From contig NZ_CP045032.1 in assembly GCF_009026825.1 (NCBI RefSeq), positions 1,364,001-1,428,000 of the forward strand: a DNA stretch of 64,000 nucleotides, read 5' to 3'. A model generated the notes under the pieces. That model worked only from the letters and a program-made list of their open reading frames with translations, searched no databases and was not told the origin of the DNA. The DNA comes from Corynebacterium urogenitale (GTDB taxonomy: Bacteria > Actinomycetota > Actinomycetes > Mycobacteriales > Mycobacteriaceae). The position numbers and the translations under genes were made by a program. This document shows, one piece after another, positions 29,006 through 38,265 of this stretch. How positions within the stretch are numbered: position 1 is the stretch's first letter; each line of letters begins with the position of its first letter.

Positions 29006-30793
29006 GTGTCTATCAAGGACTCCTTGCTGAAAAAGTTCACAAAGAATGACACCATGGGCGAGGTCGTCCACGATCGCCATCGCGATGTCGTGATCGTCGG
29101 CGGCGGGTCGGCGGGATCCGTCTTGGCCAACCGCCTTAGCGAGGATTCCGATAAGGAAGTCATGGTTCTGGAAGCCGGCCGTATGGACGCCTTCTACGAG
29201 CTGTTCCTGCACATGCCATCCGGGTTCTCCTTCCCCATCGGCAACAAGCGCTACGACTGGATGTACGAGACTGAGCCAGAGCCGGAAATGAATGGTCGCC
29301 GTGTGCCTCACGCACGCGGCAAGGTTCTGGGCGGCTCTGGATCCATCAACGGCATGATCTTCCAGCGCGGCAACCCCATGGACTACGAAAAGTGGGGTGC
29401 CCTGCCTGGCATGGAGAACTGGGACTACGCCCACTGCCTGCCATACTTCAACAAGATGGAAACTGCCAAGGGTGCGGATGCCAATGATCCTCGCCGTGGA
29501 CACAACGGGCCGCTGTACCTCTCCCGTGGCCCTGCGGTCACCCCGTTATTCCAGTCCCTGTTCAAGTCCGTGCAGGAAGCTGGGTACCACCTGACCAACG
29601 ACGTCAATGGTTACCGCCAGGAGGGCTTCGCCCCCTTCGACCGCAATATCAAGCACGGTCGCCGCGCGTCTTCAGCACGTTCCTACATTCACCCAGTGAA
29701 GAAGCGCAAAAACTTGGACATCCGTACCAAGGCTTTCACCACGCGCGTTCTGTTCGAGGGCACAAAGGCCACCGGCGTCGAATACGAATGGAAGGGTAAG
29801 ACCCGCCGGGTCACCGCCGATAAGGTGATCCTCTGTGGTGGGGCTATCAACACCCCTCAGCTTTTGCAGCTCTCCGGTGTCGGCCCACGCAAGCTGCTGG
29901 AAGAACACGATATTGAGGTGGTCAAGGATCTGCCAGGCGTCGGTGAAAACCTGCAGGACCACCTGGAGGTCTACATTCAGTACGAGGTGGACACCGAGTA
30001 CTCCTCCCAGCCCTACCTGCACAAGTGGCGCTGGCCATTCATGGGCCTGAAGTGGCTGCTGACTTTTCGCGGACCAGTGGCGACCTCCCACTTCGAGGCC
30101 GGCGGCTTCGTCCGCTCTAACGATGACGAGGCCTACCCGAACCTGATGTTCCACTTCCTGCCGATGGCCGTTCGCTACGACGGCACCCCGGCGAAGGTGA
30201 AGCACGGATTCCAGTGGCATGTCGGCCCGATGTTCTCCGATACCAAGGGCTGGGTCCGCATCCAGTCTAAGGATCCTCACGTCAAGCCCAAGATGCTCTT
30301 CAACTACCTGCACACCGAGCAGGACCGCCGCGAGTGGGTAGAAGCTGTACACAAGGCCCGTGAGCTCATGGCCACCGACGCCATGGCAGAGCACGGCACC
30401 CGCGAATTCTCCCCTGGCCCATCCGTCCAGACCGATGAGGAGATCCTGGAGTGGGTGCGGAATGACGGTGAGACCGCTCTCCACCCATCCTGTACCGCGA
30501 AGATGGGCGCAGCTGAGGACGAGATGGCCGTCGTCGATCCGGAGTCTATGCAGGTCCACGGCACCGAGGGCCTCTACGTGGTGGATGCCTCCGTGATGCC
30601 GATCATCACCAACGGCAACATCTACGCCCCTGTGATGATGCTCGCAGAAAAGGCCGCTGACCTCATCCGCGGCATTAAGCCACTGGATCCAATCAACGTG
30701 CCGTTCTACCAGGCGAAGAAGGGCATGCCGCTCTACGCCGAAGGCGAGGCAGTCCGCGACCACGTCCATGCCATCCCTGGCGCGGATCACTAA
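29006..30793 (+). CDS. betA: Choline dehydrogenase (GMC oxidoreductase)
   Basis: BetA oxidises choline to betaine aldehyde with FAD, feeding the aldehyde dehydrogenase encoded nearby. The ~595-residue protein has the FAD-binding [18 protein letters not shown], the GMC signature around [21 protein letters not shown], and the C-terminal catalytic region HPSCTAKMG...[14 protein letters not shown]. The frame is open from a TTG at 28982, but the GTG at 29006 is better placed after GGAAAGG. It is divergent from betT and ends 7 bp from the convergent trmD. Confidence 0.9.
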   Translation: MSIKDSLLKKFTKNDTMGEVVHDRHRDVVIVGGGSAGSVLANRLSEDSDKEVMVLEAGRMDAFYELFLHMPSGFSFPIGNKRYDWMYETEPEPEMNGRRVPHARGKVLGGSGSINGMIFQRGNPMDYEKWGALPGMENWDYAHCLPYFNKMETAKGADANDPRRGHNGPLYLSRGPAVTPLFQSLFKSVQEAGYHLTNDVNGYRQEGFAPFDRNIKHGRRASSARSYIHPVKKRKNLDIRTKAFTTRVLFEGTKATGVEYEWKGKTRRVTADKVILCGGAINTPQLLQLSGVGPRKLLEEHDIEVVKDLPGVGENLQDHLEVYIQYEVDTEYSSQPYLHKWRWPFMGLKWLLTFRGPVATSHFEAGGFVRSNDDEAYPNLMFHFLPMAVRYDGTPAKVKHGFQWHVGPMFSDTKGWVRIQSKDPHVKPKMLFNYLHTEQDRREWVEAVHKARELMATDAMAEHGTREFSPGPSVQTDEEILEWVRNDGETALHPSCTAKMGAAEDEMAVVDPESMQVHGTEGLYVVDASVMPIITNGNIYAPVMMLAEKAADLIRGIKPLDPINVPFYQAKKGMPLYAEGEAVRDHVHAIPGADH

Positions 30794-30800
30794 GTGACCG

Positions 30801-31697
30801 CTAGCTTTCCGGTGAGGCTCCCGCGTCCAGTGCCTGGTGGTCGCGGGAACTAATGTCGCCAGCCTGGCGCGCCGCCTCGATGAGATCGGGGCGGCGTTGT
30901 GCTGTCCGGAGCAGTGATTGGTCGCGCCGCCACCTGTCGACCTTCTTGTGGTTTCCGCTGAGCAGCACTGGAGGAACCTCCAACCCCCGCCACTCGCGCG
31001 GTTTTGTGTAGCACGGTCCCTCTAACAGCCCGTCCTGGAAGCTGTCCTCCTGGTGGCTGGCTTGGTTTCCGAGCACACCGGGGATCAGGCGAACCATCGC
31101 TTCAGCCATAACCAGCACGGCCACTTCCCCACCAATGAGAACGTAATCACCGATGCTGATCTCTTCCACGCGGTAGGTCTTCGAAGCATCCTCGACAACC
31201 CGCTGGTCGATTCCCTCGTAGCGCCCGCAGGCGAACACCACATGTTCTTCCTTCGACCAGCGCTCTGCCATCTCCTGCGTAAACGGTCGCCCTGCCGGGG
31301 TGGGAACGATGAGCAGCGGGCGCGCATCCTCTGGCGTGCTGTTCTCCACCCCTCGTTGTTCCGTATCGACGCCAGCAGGCGCCCGCGTGGCGTCGCCCTT
31401 CAAGGCCGTAGGGGTACGGCGGTGCGGGGTGGAGGAGGTCAGATCCGTGCTCTCCGCGACCGGTCCTGAACCAGCGGCAACATCGTCCAGAGCAGGCCCC
31501 CACACCTCGGGCTTCATCACCATCCCTGGGCCTCCGCCATACGGCGAATCATCAACGGCCTGGTGCACATCGTGGGTCCACGAGCGCAAATTGTGCACAC
31601 CTACGTGGAGAATTCCCTGCTCAATGGCCTTGCCCAGCAGCGCATGGCGCAAAGGTTCAAGGTATTCGGGAAAGATTGTTACGACGTCCAAACGCAT
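30801..31697 (-). CDS. trmD: tRNA (guanine-N1)-methyltransferase TrmD, with insertion
   Basis: TrmD methylates G37 of tRNAs to prevent frameshifting, using SAM bound in a trefoil knot. The protein shows FPEYLEPLRHALLGKAIEQG, YGGGPGMVMKPEVW, and the knot sequences VFACGRYEGIDQRV and EISIGDYVLIGGEVAVLVMAEA. At 298 residues it is longer than usual. About 50 extra residues (roughly 75-126, Thr/Arg/Pro/Glu-rich and probably disordered) interrupt the sequence just before LLIVPTPAG. All catalytic motifs remain, so it should be functional. It follows rimM by 23 bp. Confidence 0.94.
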   Translation of the reverse strand: MRLDVVTIFPEYLEPLRHALLGKAIEQGILHVGVHNLRSWTHDVHQAVDDSPYGGGPGMVMKPEVWGPALDDVAAGSGPVAESTDLTSSTPHRRTPTALKGDATRAPAGVDTEQRGVENSTPEDARPLLIVPTPAGRPFTQEMAERWSKEEHVVFACGRYEGIDQRVVEDASKTYRVEEISIGDYVLIGGEVAVLVMAEAMVRLIPGVLGNQASHQEDSFQDGLLEGPCYTKPREWRGLEVPPVLLSGNHKKVDRWRRDQSLLRTAQRRPDLIEAARQAGDISSRDHQALDAGASPES

Positions 31698-31720
31698 AGC
31701 GCAGCTTTCACTCCCCAGCC

Positions 31721-32305
31721 CTAAAGTTCCAATAGGCCATCAGGAGGGGTGATGACCAGCGCCTCATTGTCCAAGTCCACGATGGGTACGATCGCTGTCC
31801 GGAAGGGGATGAGAACATTGGAACCCGCAGAAGTCAGCTGCGCGTCCTTGTCGATAGCAACCTCAAGGATCGTGCCCGCTGGGCCGTGCAGCACCCCGGT
31901 GACCTGTCCGATGTCCTCAGGCTCAGGCTGCGCCCCCTCATAAGCGCGGGCATTGGCGGTATCCGCATCCACATTGCCAACATTAAGGACGCGCAGACCT
32001 TCGAGCTCGTGGTCGTAGTAGGAGTCCTCATCATCCTCATCGAACAGCGGCGGGGCGAAGAAACGCACTCCGCGCAGGGATTCCGCAGCCGTCCGGTCCG
32101 GGATCTCCTCCGCGGTCAACAGAAGCCGACCCTGGTGCGGGCGGGTGGACTTGATCGTCAGGGTGATCTCCTTACCAGCCTGACGCCCCGTGAGCACCTC
32201 GCCCTTTTTGAACCGTTCCTCGGGCTGGTCCGTGGTCACCTCGACCACGATTTCCCCACGCACGCCGTGGGGTTTGATGACACGTCCGATCTGCAGTTCA
32301 ACCAT
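31721..32305 (-). CDS. rimM: Ribosome maturation factor RimM
   Basis: RimM helps assemble the 30S head and binds S19. The 194-residue protein has the N-terminal barrel (QIGRVIKPHGVRGEIVVEVTTDQPEERF) and a C-terminal PRC-barrel domain (YYDHELEGLRVLNV, then IPFRTAIVPIVDLDNEALVITPPDGLLEL). The middle carries an acidic insertion (DEDDEDS and an extra loop with DADTANARAYEGAQPEPED) making it a little longer than usual. It is upstream of trmD, but separated from rpsP by gdhA. Confidence 0.94.
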   Translation of the reverse strand: MVELQIGRVIKPHGVRGEIVVEVTTDQPEERFKKGEVLTGRQAGKEITLTIKSTRPHQGRLLLTAEEIPDRTAAESLRGVRFFAPPLFDEDDEDSYYDHELEGLRVLNVGNVDADTANARAYEGAQPEPEDIGQVTGVLHGPAGTILEVAIDKDAQLTSAGSNVLIPFRTAIVPIVDLDNEALVITPPDGLLEL

Positions 32306-32332
32306 GCAGGTCAGTTTAATTCACGGGTGGGG

Positions 32333-33685
<1,353 letters not shown>

Positions 33686-33729
33686 TTAGGCAATACTGCG
33701 TACATACGCGAGACAACCGCGATCTTCAC

Positions 33730-33764
33730 CGCGGTCACCGCGCACATCGTCCGTTATGCGGACG
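33730..33764 (-). promoter_or_regulatory. Two adjacent dyads in the gdhA leader
   Basis: Upstream of gdhA, CGCGGT-C-ACCGCG (33730-33742) is followed after five bases by CGTCCG-TTATG-CGGACG (33748-33764). Both have perfect 6-bp arms. A TATATT element (33766-33771 on the minus strand) lies immediately upstream and could be the -10 box. The dyads would then be at the very start of the transcript, either as RNA hairpins or operator sites. Confidence 0.4.
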
Positions 33765-33853
33765 AGAATATAGTTGTAACAGTATCGCCACTACTCCCCA
33801 ATCCTCTAGCTCTGCGGGAGCACGGGGGTGATCGCAGGAAGAGTAGCCACGCT

Positions 33854-33881
33854 TCCATTCCTGCAAATCCATTCCTGCAAA
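33854..33881. repeat. 14-bp perfect tandem repeat upstream of gdhA
   Basis: TCCATTCCTGCAAA occurs twice back to back, and an inverted copy of its core (GCAGGAA) lies about 20 bp before it. The interval between rpsP and gdhA contains no gene. A regulatory protein binding in tandem about 180 bp upstream of gdhA is one reading; simple duplication is the other. Confidence 0.55.
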
Positions 33882-33932
33882 CCGCCATAACCCCCGAGTA
33901 CAAAGGTCACACACAGCCGGGCATGCAAAACC

Positions 33933-33960
33933 CCGCTCCCTGCTACACAACAGGAAACGG
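33933..33960 (-). terminator. Terminator of rpsP
   Basis: On the minus strand CCGTTTCCTG and CAGGGAGCGG pair over ten positions including G-U pairs, with an 8-nt loop, followed by GGTTTTGC. It is 25 bp after the rpsP stop codon and separates rpsP from gdhA transcription. Confidence 0.75.
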
Positions 33961-33984
33961 CGTGTTCAGCGATAAGCGGGAGAT

Positions 33985-34476
33985 TTACTCCTCGGAGGAC
34001 TCCTCAGCTGGAGCTTCCTCGGAAGCCTTCTCCTCGGCCTCAGCCTCAGCAGCGGCTTCAGCAGCAGCCTTAGCCTCTGCCTCTTCCTTAGCCTTGCGCT
34101 TCTTCTCGGTGATGGCCTCTGCGGTTGGGCCATCGGCAGCCTCAGCCAGCGCCTCGTTGAACAGGTCCAGCTTGGACTTCTTCTCAGGCTGTGGCTTCAG
34201 GGTGCCCTCAGCGCCCTCGATACCCTTGAACTTCTGCCAGTCGCCGGTCACCTTCAGCAGAGCCAGGACAGGCTCGGTTGGCTGAGCGCCAACGCCCAGC
34301 CAGTACTGAACGCGCTCGGAATCGATGCGGATCACGGATGGTTCGTAGGTTGGCTGGTAAATGCCCAGGTTCTCGATAGTCTTACCGGAACGGCGGGTGC
34401 GGGCATCAGCGACGATAACGCGGTACTCAGGGGTACGGATCTTACCCAAGCGCTGCAGCTTGATCTTAACGGCCAT
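33985..34476 (-). CDS. rpsP: 30S ribosomal protein S16 with long acidic tail
   Basis: The first ~85 residues are a standard S16 ([34 protein letters not shown]...[13 protein letters not shown]). The remaining ~75 are a Lys/Ala/Glu-rich low-complexity extension ending APAEESSEE, so the protein has 163 residues rather than ~90. Long tails on S16 occur in other actinobacteria. The gene has its own promoter candidate and terminator, so it is monocistronic here and uncoupled from rimM-trmD. Confidence 0.96.
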   Translation of the reverse strand: MAVKIKLQRLGKIRTPEYRVIVADARTRRSGKTIENLGIYQPTYEPSVIRIDSERVQYWLGVGAQPTEPVLALLKVTGDWQKFKGIEGAEGTLKPQPEKKSKLDLFNEALAEAADGPTAEAITEKKRKAKEEAEAKAAAEAAAEAEAEEKASEEAPAEESSEE

Positions 34477-34568
34477 GATTGGCTCCTATTCTTGGTCACT
34501 GGGCAGTTCAGGCACTTCCCACATCTGTCGTGGAAAGCCGGTTCAACCCTTGGTTTTATGCTGCGCGT

Positions 34569-34589
34569 GACCACCGGTCGACCGTGGTC
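34569..34589 (-). promoter_or_regulatory. 21-bp inverted repeat in rpsP leader
   Basis: Outer arms GACCAC and GTGGTC flank a centre that is itself palindromic (GGTCGACC), giving an almost perfect 21-bp dyad. If the predicted promoter at 34620-34648 is used, it begins about 24 nt into the rpsP transcript, so it would be an mRNA hairpin ~95 nt before the start codon. It also lies between the divergent rpsP and selO. Confidence 0.5.
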
Positions 34590-34619
34590 GATGACGGTGT
34601 TACACAGACAACCCGAGTA

Positions 34620-34648
34620 ATAATAGTGCACGCAGTGTCTTTCGCCAA
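34620..34648 (-). promoter_or_regulatory. Promoter candidate for rpsP
   Basis: On the minus strand TTGGCG is separated by exactly 17 bp from TATTAT, a good match to a sigma-A type promoter. It would start transcription about 135 nt before the rpsP ATG. Confidence 0.55.
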
Positions 34649-34666
34649 AACGCTACAGTGGGGCTC

Positions 34667-36385
34667 ATGTCTTCCACCACGCCGCAACTTCCGCCCCTGT
34701 CCTCCCGGTTTGCTGAGGCACTGCCAGATCTCTGCGCGCCGTGGTCCCCCGTCCCCTTCTCCGACGACGCCACCCTTCTTCTCCTCAACGATTCTCTCGC
34801 CGAAGAGCTGGGCTTCGAGCCGGAATGGCTGCGCAGTGGTGAGGGGCTGAGGTTCTTACTGGGAGAGTCCCACAAAGGCGAGGCTGCGTGGCCGCAACCA
34901 GTGGCGCAGGCGTACTCCGGGCACCAATTCGGCAGCTTCTCCCCTGTCTTGGGCGATGGACGCGCGGTACTGCTGGGTGAGGTGGCGGTAGATCGCGGTG
35001 ATGGCCAAACCTTACTGCGTGACGTGCACCTCAAGGGATCGGGTCGCACGCCATTTTCCAGAGGCAGCTCCGACGGGCGAGCGTGCCTGGGTCCGATGTT
35101 GCGCGAGTACCTCGTGAGCGAGGCCATGCACGCGATGGGTATCCCCACCACGCGGGCATTGGCGGTGATACTGACCGGCGAGACCGTCATGCGACAGCGG
35201 CCGGAGCCCGGGGCAGTGCTGGTGCGCGTGGCCAGCTCTCACCTGCGCGTCGGATCATTTCAGTGCGCGCGGATGTTGCACGAAAAGAAGCCGCACGTGC
35301 TGGAGGATCTGCTGCAGTTCGCACAGCAGCGGCATCCCACAGAAAGTACAGCGCGCAACTCCGCGGAGGCCATGACTTCTGTCAACGGCATCTCCACGGC
35401 GAGCGATGCTGGCGAGGTTCATTCCAGTTCTGACGCCTTGCAATTGCTCGATGCCGTTGCCCGGCGCCAAGCAGAGCTGATCGCACGGTGGATGCACGTT
35501 GGGTTTGTTCACGGCGTGATGAACACGGATAACGTCACGATCTCCGGCGAAACGATCGACTACGGACCGTGCGCTTTCGTGGATGCCTTCGATCCCGCTG
35601 CATGCTTCAGTTCCATTGATTCTCAGGGGCGCTACGCTTTGGGTAATCAGCCGCAGATCACGATGTGGAACCTGCAGCGCCTTGCGGAGGCGCTACTGCC
35701 CCTCATCGAGGACGAGCAGTGCACCGACACAGATGGTGCCGTTTCCCAGGCCAACGAAATCCTACTGAAGTACCCGGGTTACTTCTCGAACGCGTGGCAG
35801 TCCAGTATCGGCGCTGCCCTCGGTCTGGAAAACCGTGACCAGCAGACTGACTGCGGAACAGTTCATGGAGGTGAGGAACACCGTATAGCTGGACAGCAAG
35901 CGCCCCTCTCGCCTGCCCAGGTGGAACTGATAGACGATTTCATCGCGCAGATCAGCGAATCGAAAGCGGATCTACTCACCACGCTCCACCAACTTGCCGT
36001 TCAGCTCACGGCCCCGCCAACCTCCCCGGGACTACTGGCGATGGGCTTGAGCGCAGATTGGTTGGATCGCTGGCATGCTCAGGATCCTGATCCTGAACTC
36101 ATGCTCCGAACCAACCCCGTACGAATCCCGCGCAATCACCTTGTGGAGGAGGCTCTCGAGGCCTCATACTCCGGCGATCACACGCCGTTCGAAGACTTGC
36201 TTGCCGCTGTCACGCATCCCTTCGACTCCTGGGACGACCTCAGCAGCCTCACTAGCCAAAATTCTTCCAGCGGCCTCACCAGCCAAAAATTTTCCGGCAA
36301 GCTCACCAACAAAAGGTTCGAGCACAAGTACAGCGCTCCTGCACCCGCGGATTTCGGCCCTTACACCACCCACTGCGGTACCTGA
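34667..36385 (+). CDS. selO: SelO/YdiU protein adenylyltransferase (UPF0061)
   Basis: SelO is a pseudokinase-fold enzyme that transfers AMP from ATP to Ser/Thr/Tyr of target proteins; it is linked to redox homeostasis. The 572-residue protein shows QPVAQAYSGHQFG, DVHLKGSGRTPFSRG, the active-site segment GVMNTDNVTISGETIDYGPCAF and the conserved C-terminal CGT. A Ser/Thr/Lys-rich repeat-like stretch (LTSQNSSSGLTSQKFSGKLTN) precedes the C-terminus and looks like an insertion. TACAGT just upstream suggests a leaderless transcript beginning at the ATG; the GTG at 34658 is the alternative. Confidence 0.92.
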   Translation: MSSTTPQLPPLSSRFAEALPDLCAPWSPVPFSDDATLLLLNDSLAEELGFEPEWLRSGEGLRFLLGESHKGEAAWPQPVAQAYSGHQFGSFSPVLGDGRAVLLGEVAVDRGDGQTLLRDVHLKGSGRTPFSRGSSDGRACLGPMLREYLVSEAMHAMGIPTTRALAVILTGETVMRQRPEPGAVLVRVASSHLRVGSFQCARMLHEKKPHVLEDLLQFAQQRHPTESTARNSAEAMTSVNGISTASDAGEVHSSSDALQLLDAVARRQAELIARWMHVGFVHGVMNTDNVTISGETIDYGPCAFVDAFDPAACFSSIDSQGRYALGNQPQITMWNLQRLAEALLPLIEDEQCTDTDGAVSQANEILLKYPGYFSNAWQSSIGAALGLENRDQQTDCGTVHGGEEHRIAGQQAPLSPAQVELIDDFIAQISESKADLLTTLHQLAVQLTAPPTSPGLLAMGLSADWLDRWHAQDPDPELMLRTNPVRIPRNHLVEEALEASYSGDHTPFEDLLAAVTHPFDSWDDLSSLTSQNSSSGLTSQKFSGKLTNKRFEHKYSAPAPADFGPYTTHCGT

Positions 36386-36426
36386 CCCTCACCGCAGCGC
36401 TCTTTTAATCTGCTATTTCAGGAAAA

Positions 36427-36473
36427 GCCGGGAAATTCGCGCTATTCGCGGTGAAAAACGCGTATTTCCCGGC
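36427..36473. terminator. Convergent hairpin between selO and ffh
   Basis: Perfect 10-bp arms GCCGGGAAAT (36427-36436) and ATTTCCCGGC (36464-36473) enclose a 27-nt loop containing smaller CGCG complementarities. It lies in the 106-bp gap between the convergent selO and ffh genes. Confidence 0.65.
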
Positions 36474-36491
36474 ATTTGCTGACACCGACAG

Positions 36492-38081
36492 TTACTTCTT
36501 GCCGAAGCCCATCTTGCCTAGATCGATGTTCTCGAAGCCCGGTGGGAGCTGCTCCTGCATCTTCTGCAGATCAGCCATGGAAGGCATCCCACCACCAGGC
36601 ATTCCCGGCATCCCAGGCATTCCTGACATTCCCTGTGGCATCTTAGGCTGGGTTGGGCCTCGACGCTTTGCGTTCTTGCCCTTCTTCCCCTTCTTGCCCT
36701 TGCGGTGGTTTTTCTGCTTCTTCGTCGCAGACATACCACCCATGCCCATCTGGCCGGCCATCTTGCCCATCATCTTCTTTGCCTCGAAGAAGCGCTCAAC
36801 CAGCTGGTTGACCTCGGAGACGGTGACACCCGAACCATTAGCAATACGCTTGCGGCGGGAAGCATTAAGGATCTTCGGGTCCTGGCGCTCCGCCGGGGTC
36901 ATACCTCGGATGATCGCCTGGATGCGGTCCAGCTGCTTTTCGTCGACCATGTCCGCCATCTTGGACATCTGGGAGCCACCAGGCAGCATCTTCAAGATAT
37001 TGCCGAGCGGCCCCATGCGGCGGATCATCATCATCTGATCCAGGAAGTCTTCCAGCGTCAGCTCGCCGGAGGCCATGCGCTCGGCGGAGGACATCGCCTG
37101 TTCCTGGTCAAAGACCTTCTCGGCCTGCTCAATGAGGGTGAGCATGTCACCCATGCCGAGAATCCGGTTGGCCATACGGTCTGGGTGGAAGACATCGAAG
37201 TCCTCGAGCTTCTCACCCGTGGAGGCGAACATGATTGGCTTGCCAGTGACCTCACGGATGGATAGAGCGGCGCCACCGCGGGCATCACCATCCAACTTCG
37301 TGAGCACCACGCCGGTGAAGTCCACACCATCGCGGAAGGCTTCGGCGGTGGTCACCGCATCCTGACCGATCATCGCATCGATGACGAAGAGAACCTCGTC
37401 TGGTTCTACGGCGTCGCGAATATCACGAGCCTGCTTCATCAGCACTTCATCAATACCCAGTCGACCCGCGGTATCGATGATCACAATGTCGTGCTGCGTG
37501 CGGTAGGCCTCTTCGATACCGGACTGCGCAACGGCGACAGGGTCACCGTGGCTCGTGCCCATCTCGTGGTCGAGCGTCTCCATGGACGTGCCGGGATCCG
37601 GCGCGAAGGTCGGCACACCCGCGCGCTCGCCGACGATCTGCAGCTGTTGCACAGCACCCGGGCGCTGCAGATCGCAGGCAATCAGCATCGGCGTGTGTCC
37701 CTGCCCAGCCAGGTGCTTGGCCAGTTTACCGGCCAAGGTGGTCTTACCCGCACCCTGGAGGCCCGCGAGCATGATGATCGTTGGCGGATTCTTCGCCAGC
37801 TTGAGGCGGCGGGTCTCGCCACCGAGAATGCCGATGAGCTCCTCGTTGACGATCTTGACGACCTGCTGTGCAGGGTTTAGCGCTTCGGAGACCTCTGCAC
37901 CTGCGGCGCGTTCTTTGATGCGCTTGATGAAGCCGCGAACCACTGGCAGGGACACGTCGGCCTCCAGCAGCGCGAGCCGGATCTCGCGGGCTGTGGCGTT
38001 AATGTCTTCTTCGGTCAGGCGGCCCTTGCTGCGCAGCCCTTTGAGGGCGCCGGAAAGGCGATCTGAAAGCGACTCAAACAC
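36492..38081 (-). CDS. ffh: Signal recognition particle protein Ffh
   Basis: Ffh binds signal sequences of nascent membrane proteins and 4.5S RNA, and docks on FtsY. The 529-residue protein contains the N domain, the GTPase G domain with GLQGAGKTT (107-115), IVIIDTAGRLG and TKLDGDARGGAALS, and the methionine-rich M domain. The C-terminus has a Lys-rich segment followed by repeats of GMPG/GMSGMPGMPGMPGGGM, a common actinobacterial extension. The gene lies downstream of amt, in the same neighbourhood as its receptor ftsY. Confidence 0.97.
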   Translation of the reverse strand: MFESLSDRLSGALKGLRSKGRLTEEDINATAREIRLALLEADVSLPVVRGFIKRIKERAAGAEVSEALNPAQQVVKIVNEELIGILGGETRRLKLAKNPPTIIMLAGLQGAGKTTLAGKLAKHLAGQGHTPMLIACDLQRPGAVQQLQIVGERAGVPTFAPDPGTSMETLDHEMGTSHGDPVAVAQSGIEEAYRTQHDIVIIDTAGRLGIDEVLMKQARDIRDAVEPDEVLFVIDAMIGQDAVTTAEAFRDGVDFTGVVLTKLDGDARGGAALSIREVTGKPIMFASTGEKLEDFDVFHPDRMANRILGMGDMLTLIEQAEKVFDQEQAMSSAERMASGELTLEDFLDQMMMIRRMGPLGNILKMLPGGSQMSKMADMVDEKQLDRIQAIIRGMTPAERQDPKILNASRRKRIANGSGVTVSEVNQLVERFFEAKKMMGKMAGQMGMGGMSATKKQKNHRKGKKGKKGKNAKRRGPTQPKMPQGMSGMPGMPGMPGGGMPSMADLQKMQEQLPPGFENIDLGKMGFGKK

Positions 38082-38164
38082 GCTGGGTGTGTCTCCTTCT
38101 TCGCTGTGATGAAAGTGCGTTGTCTATCTCCCCCACCTTACAGTGCGCACCCTGGTTCTTTGAA

Positions 38165-38200
38165 CGACGCCACTGGGTTGCTTCGGCACTGGTGGCGTCG
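38165..38200. repeat. Inverted repeat between amt and ffh
   Basis: CGACGCCAC (38165-38173) and GTGGCGTCG (38192-38200) are perfect 9-bp complements with an 18-nt spacer. It lies upstream of ffh just after the amt terminator. It may be a second terminator stem or an ffh leader element; no U-tract follows. Confidence 0.4.
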
Positions 38201-38211
38201 GACATAAAAGA

Positions 38212-38239
38212 TCGCCCTCGGGTTTGACCCGGAGGGCGA
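38212..38239 (-). terminator. Terminator of amt
   Basis: On the minus strand TCGCCCTC.CGGGT and ACCCGAGGGCGA form a 12-bp stem with one bulge and a 3-nt loop, followed by TCTTTTATG. It lies 26 bp after the amt stop codon. Confidence 0.85.
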
Positions 38240-38265
38240 CGGTGAAGGGCAAGGGCTTTGTCAGC

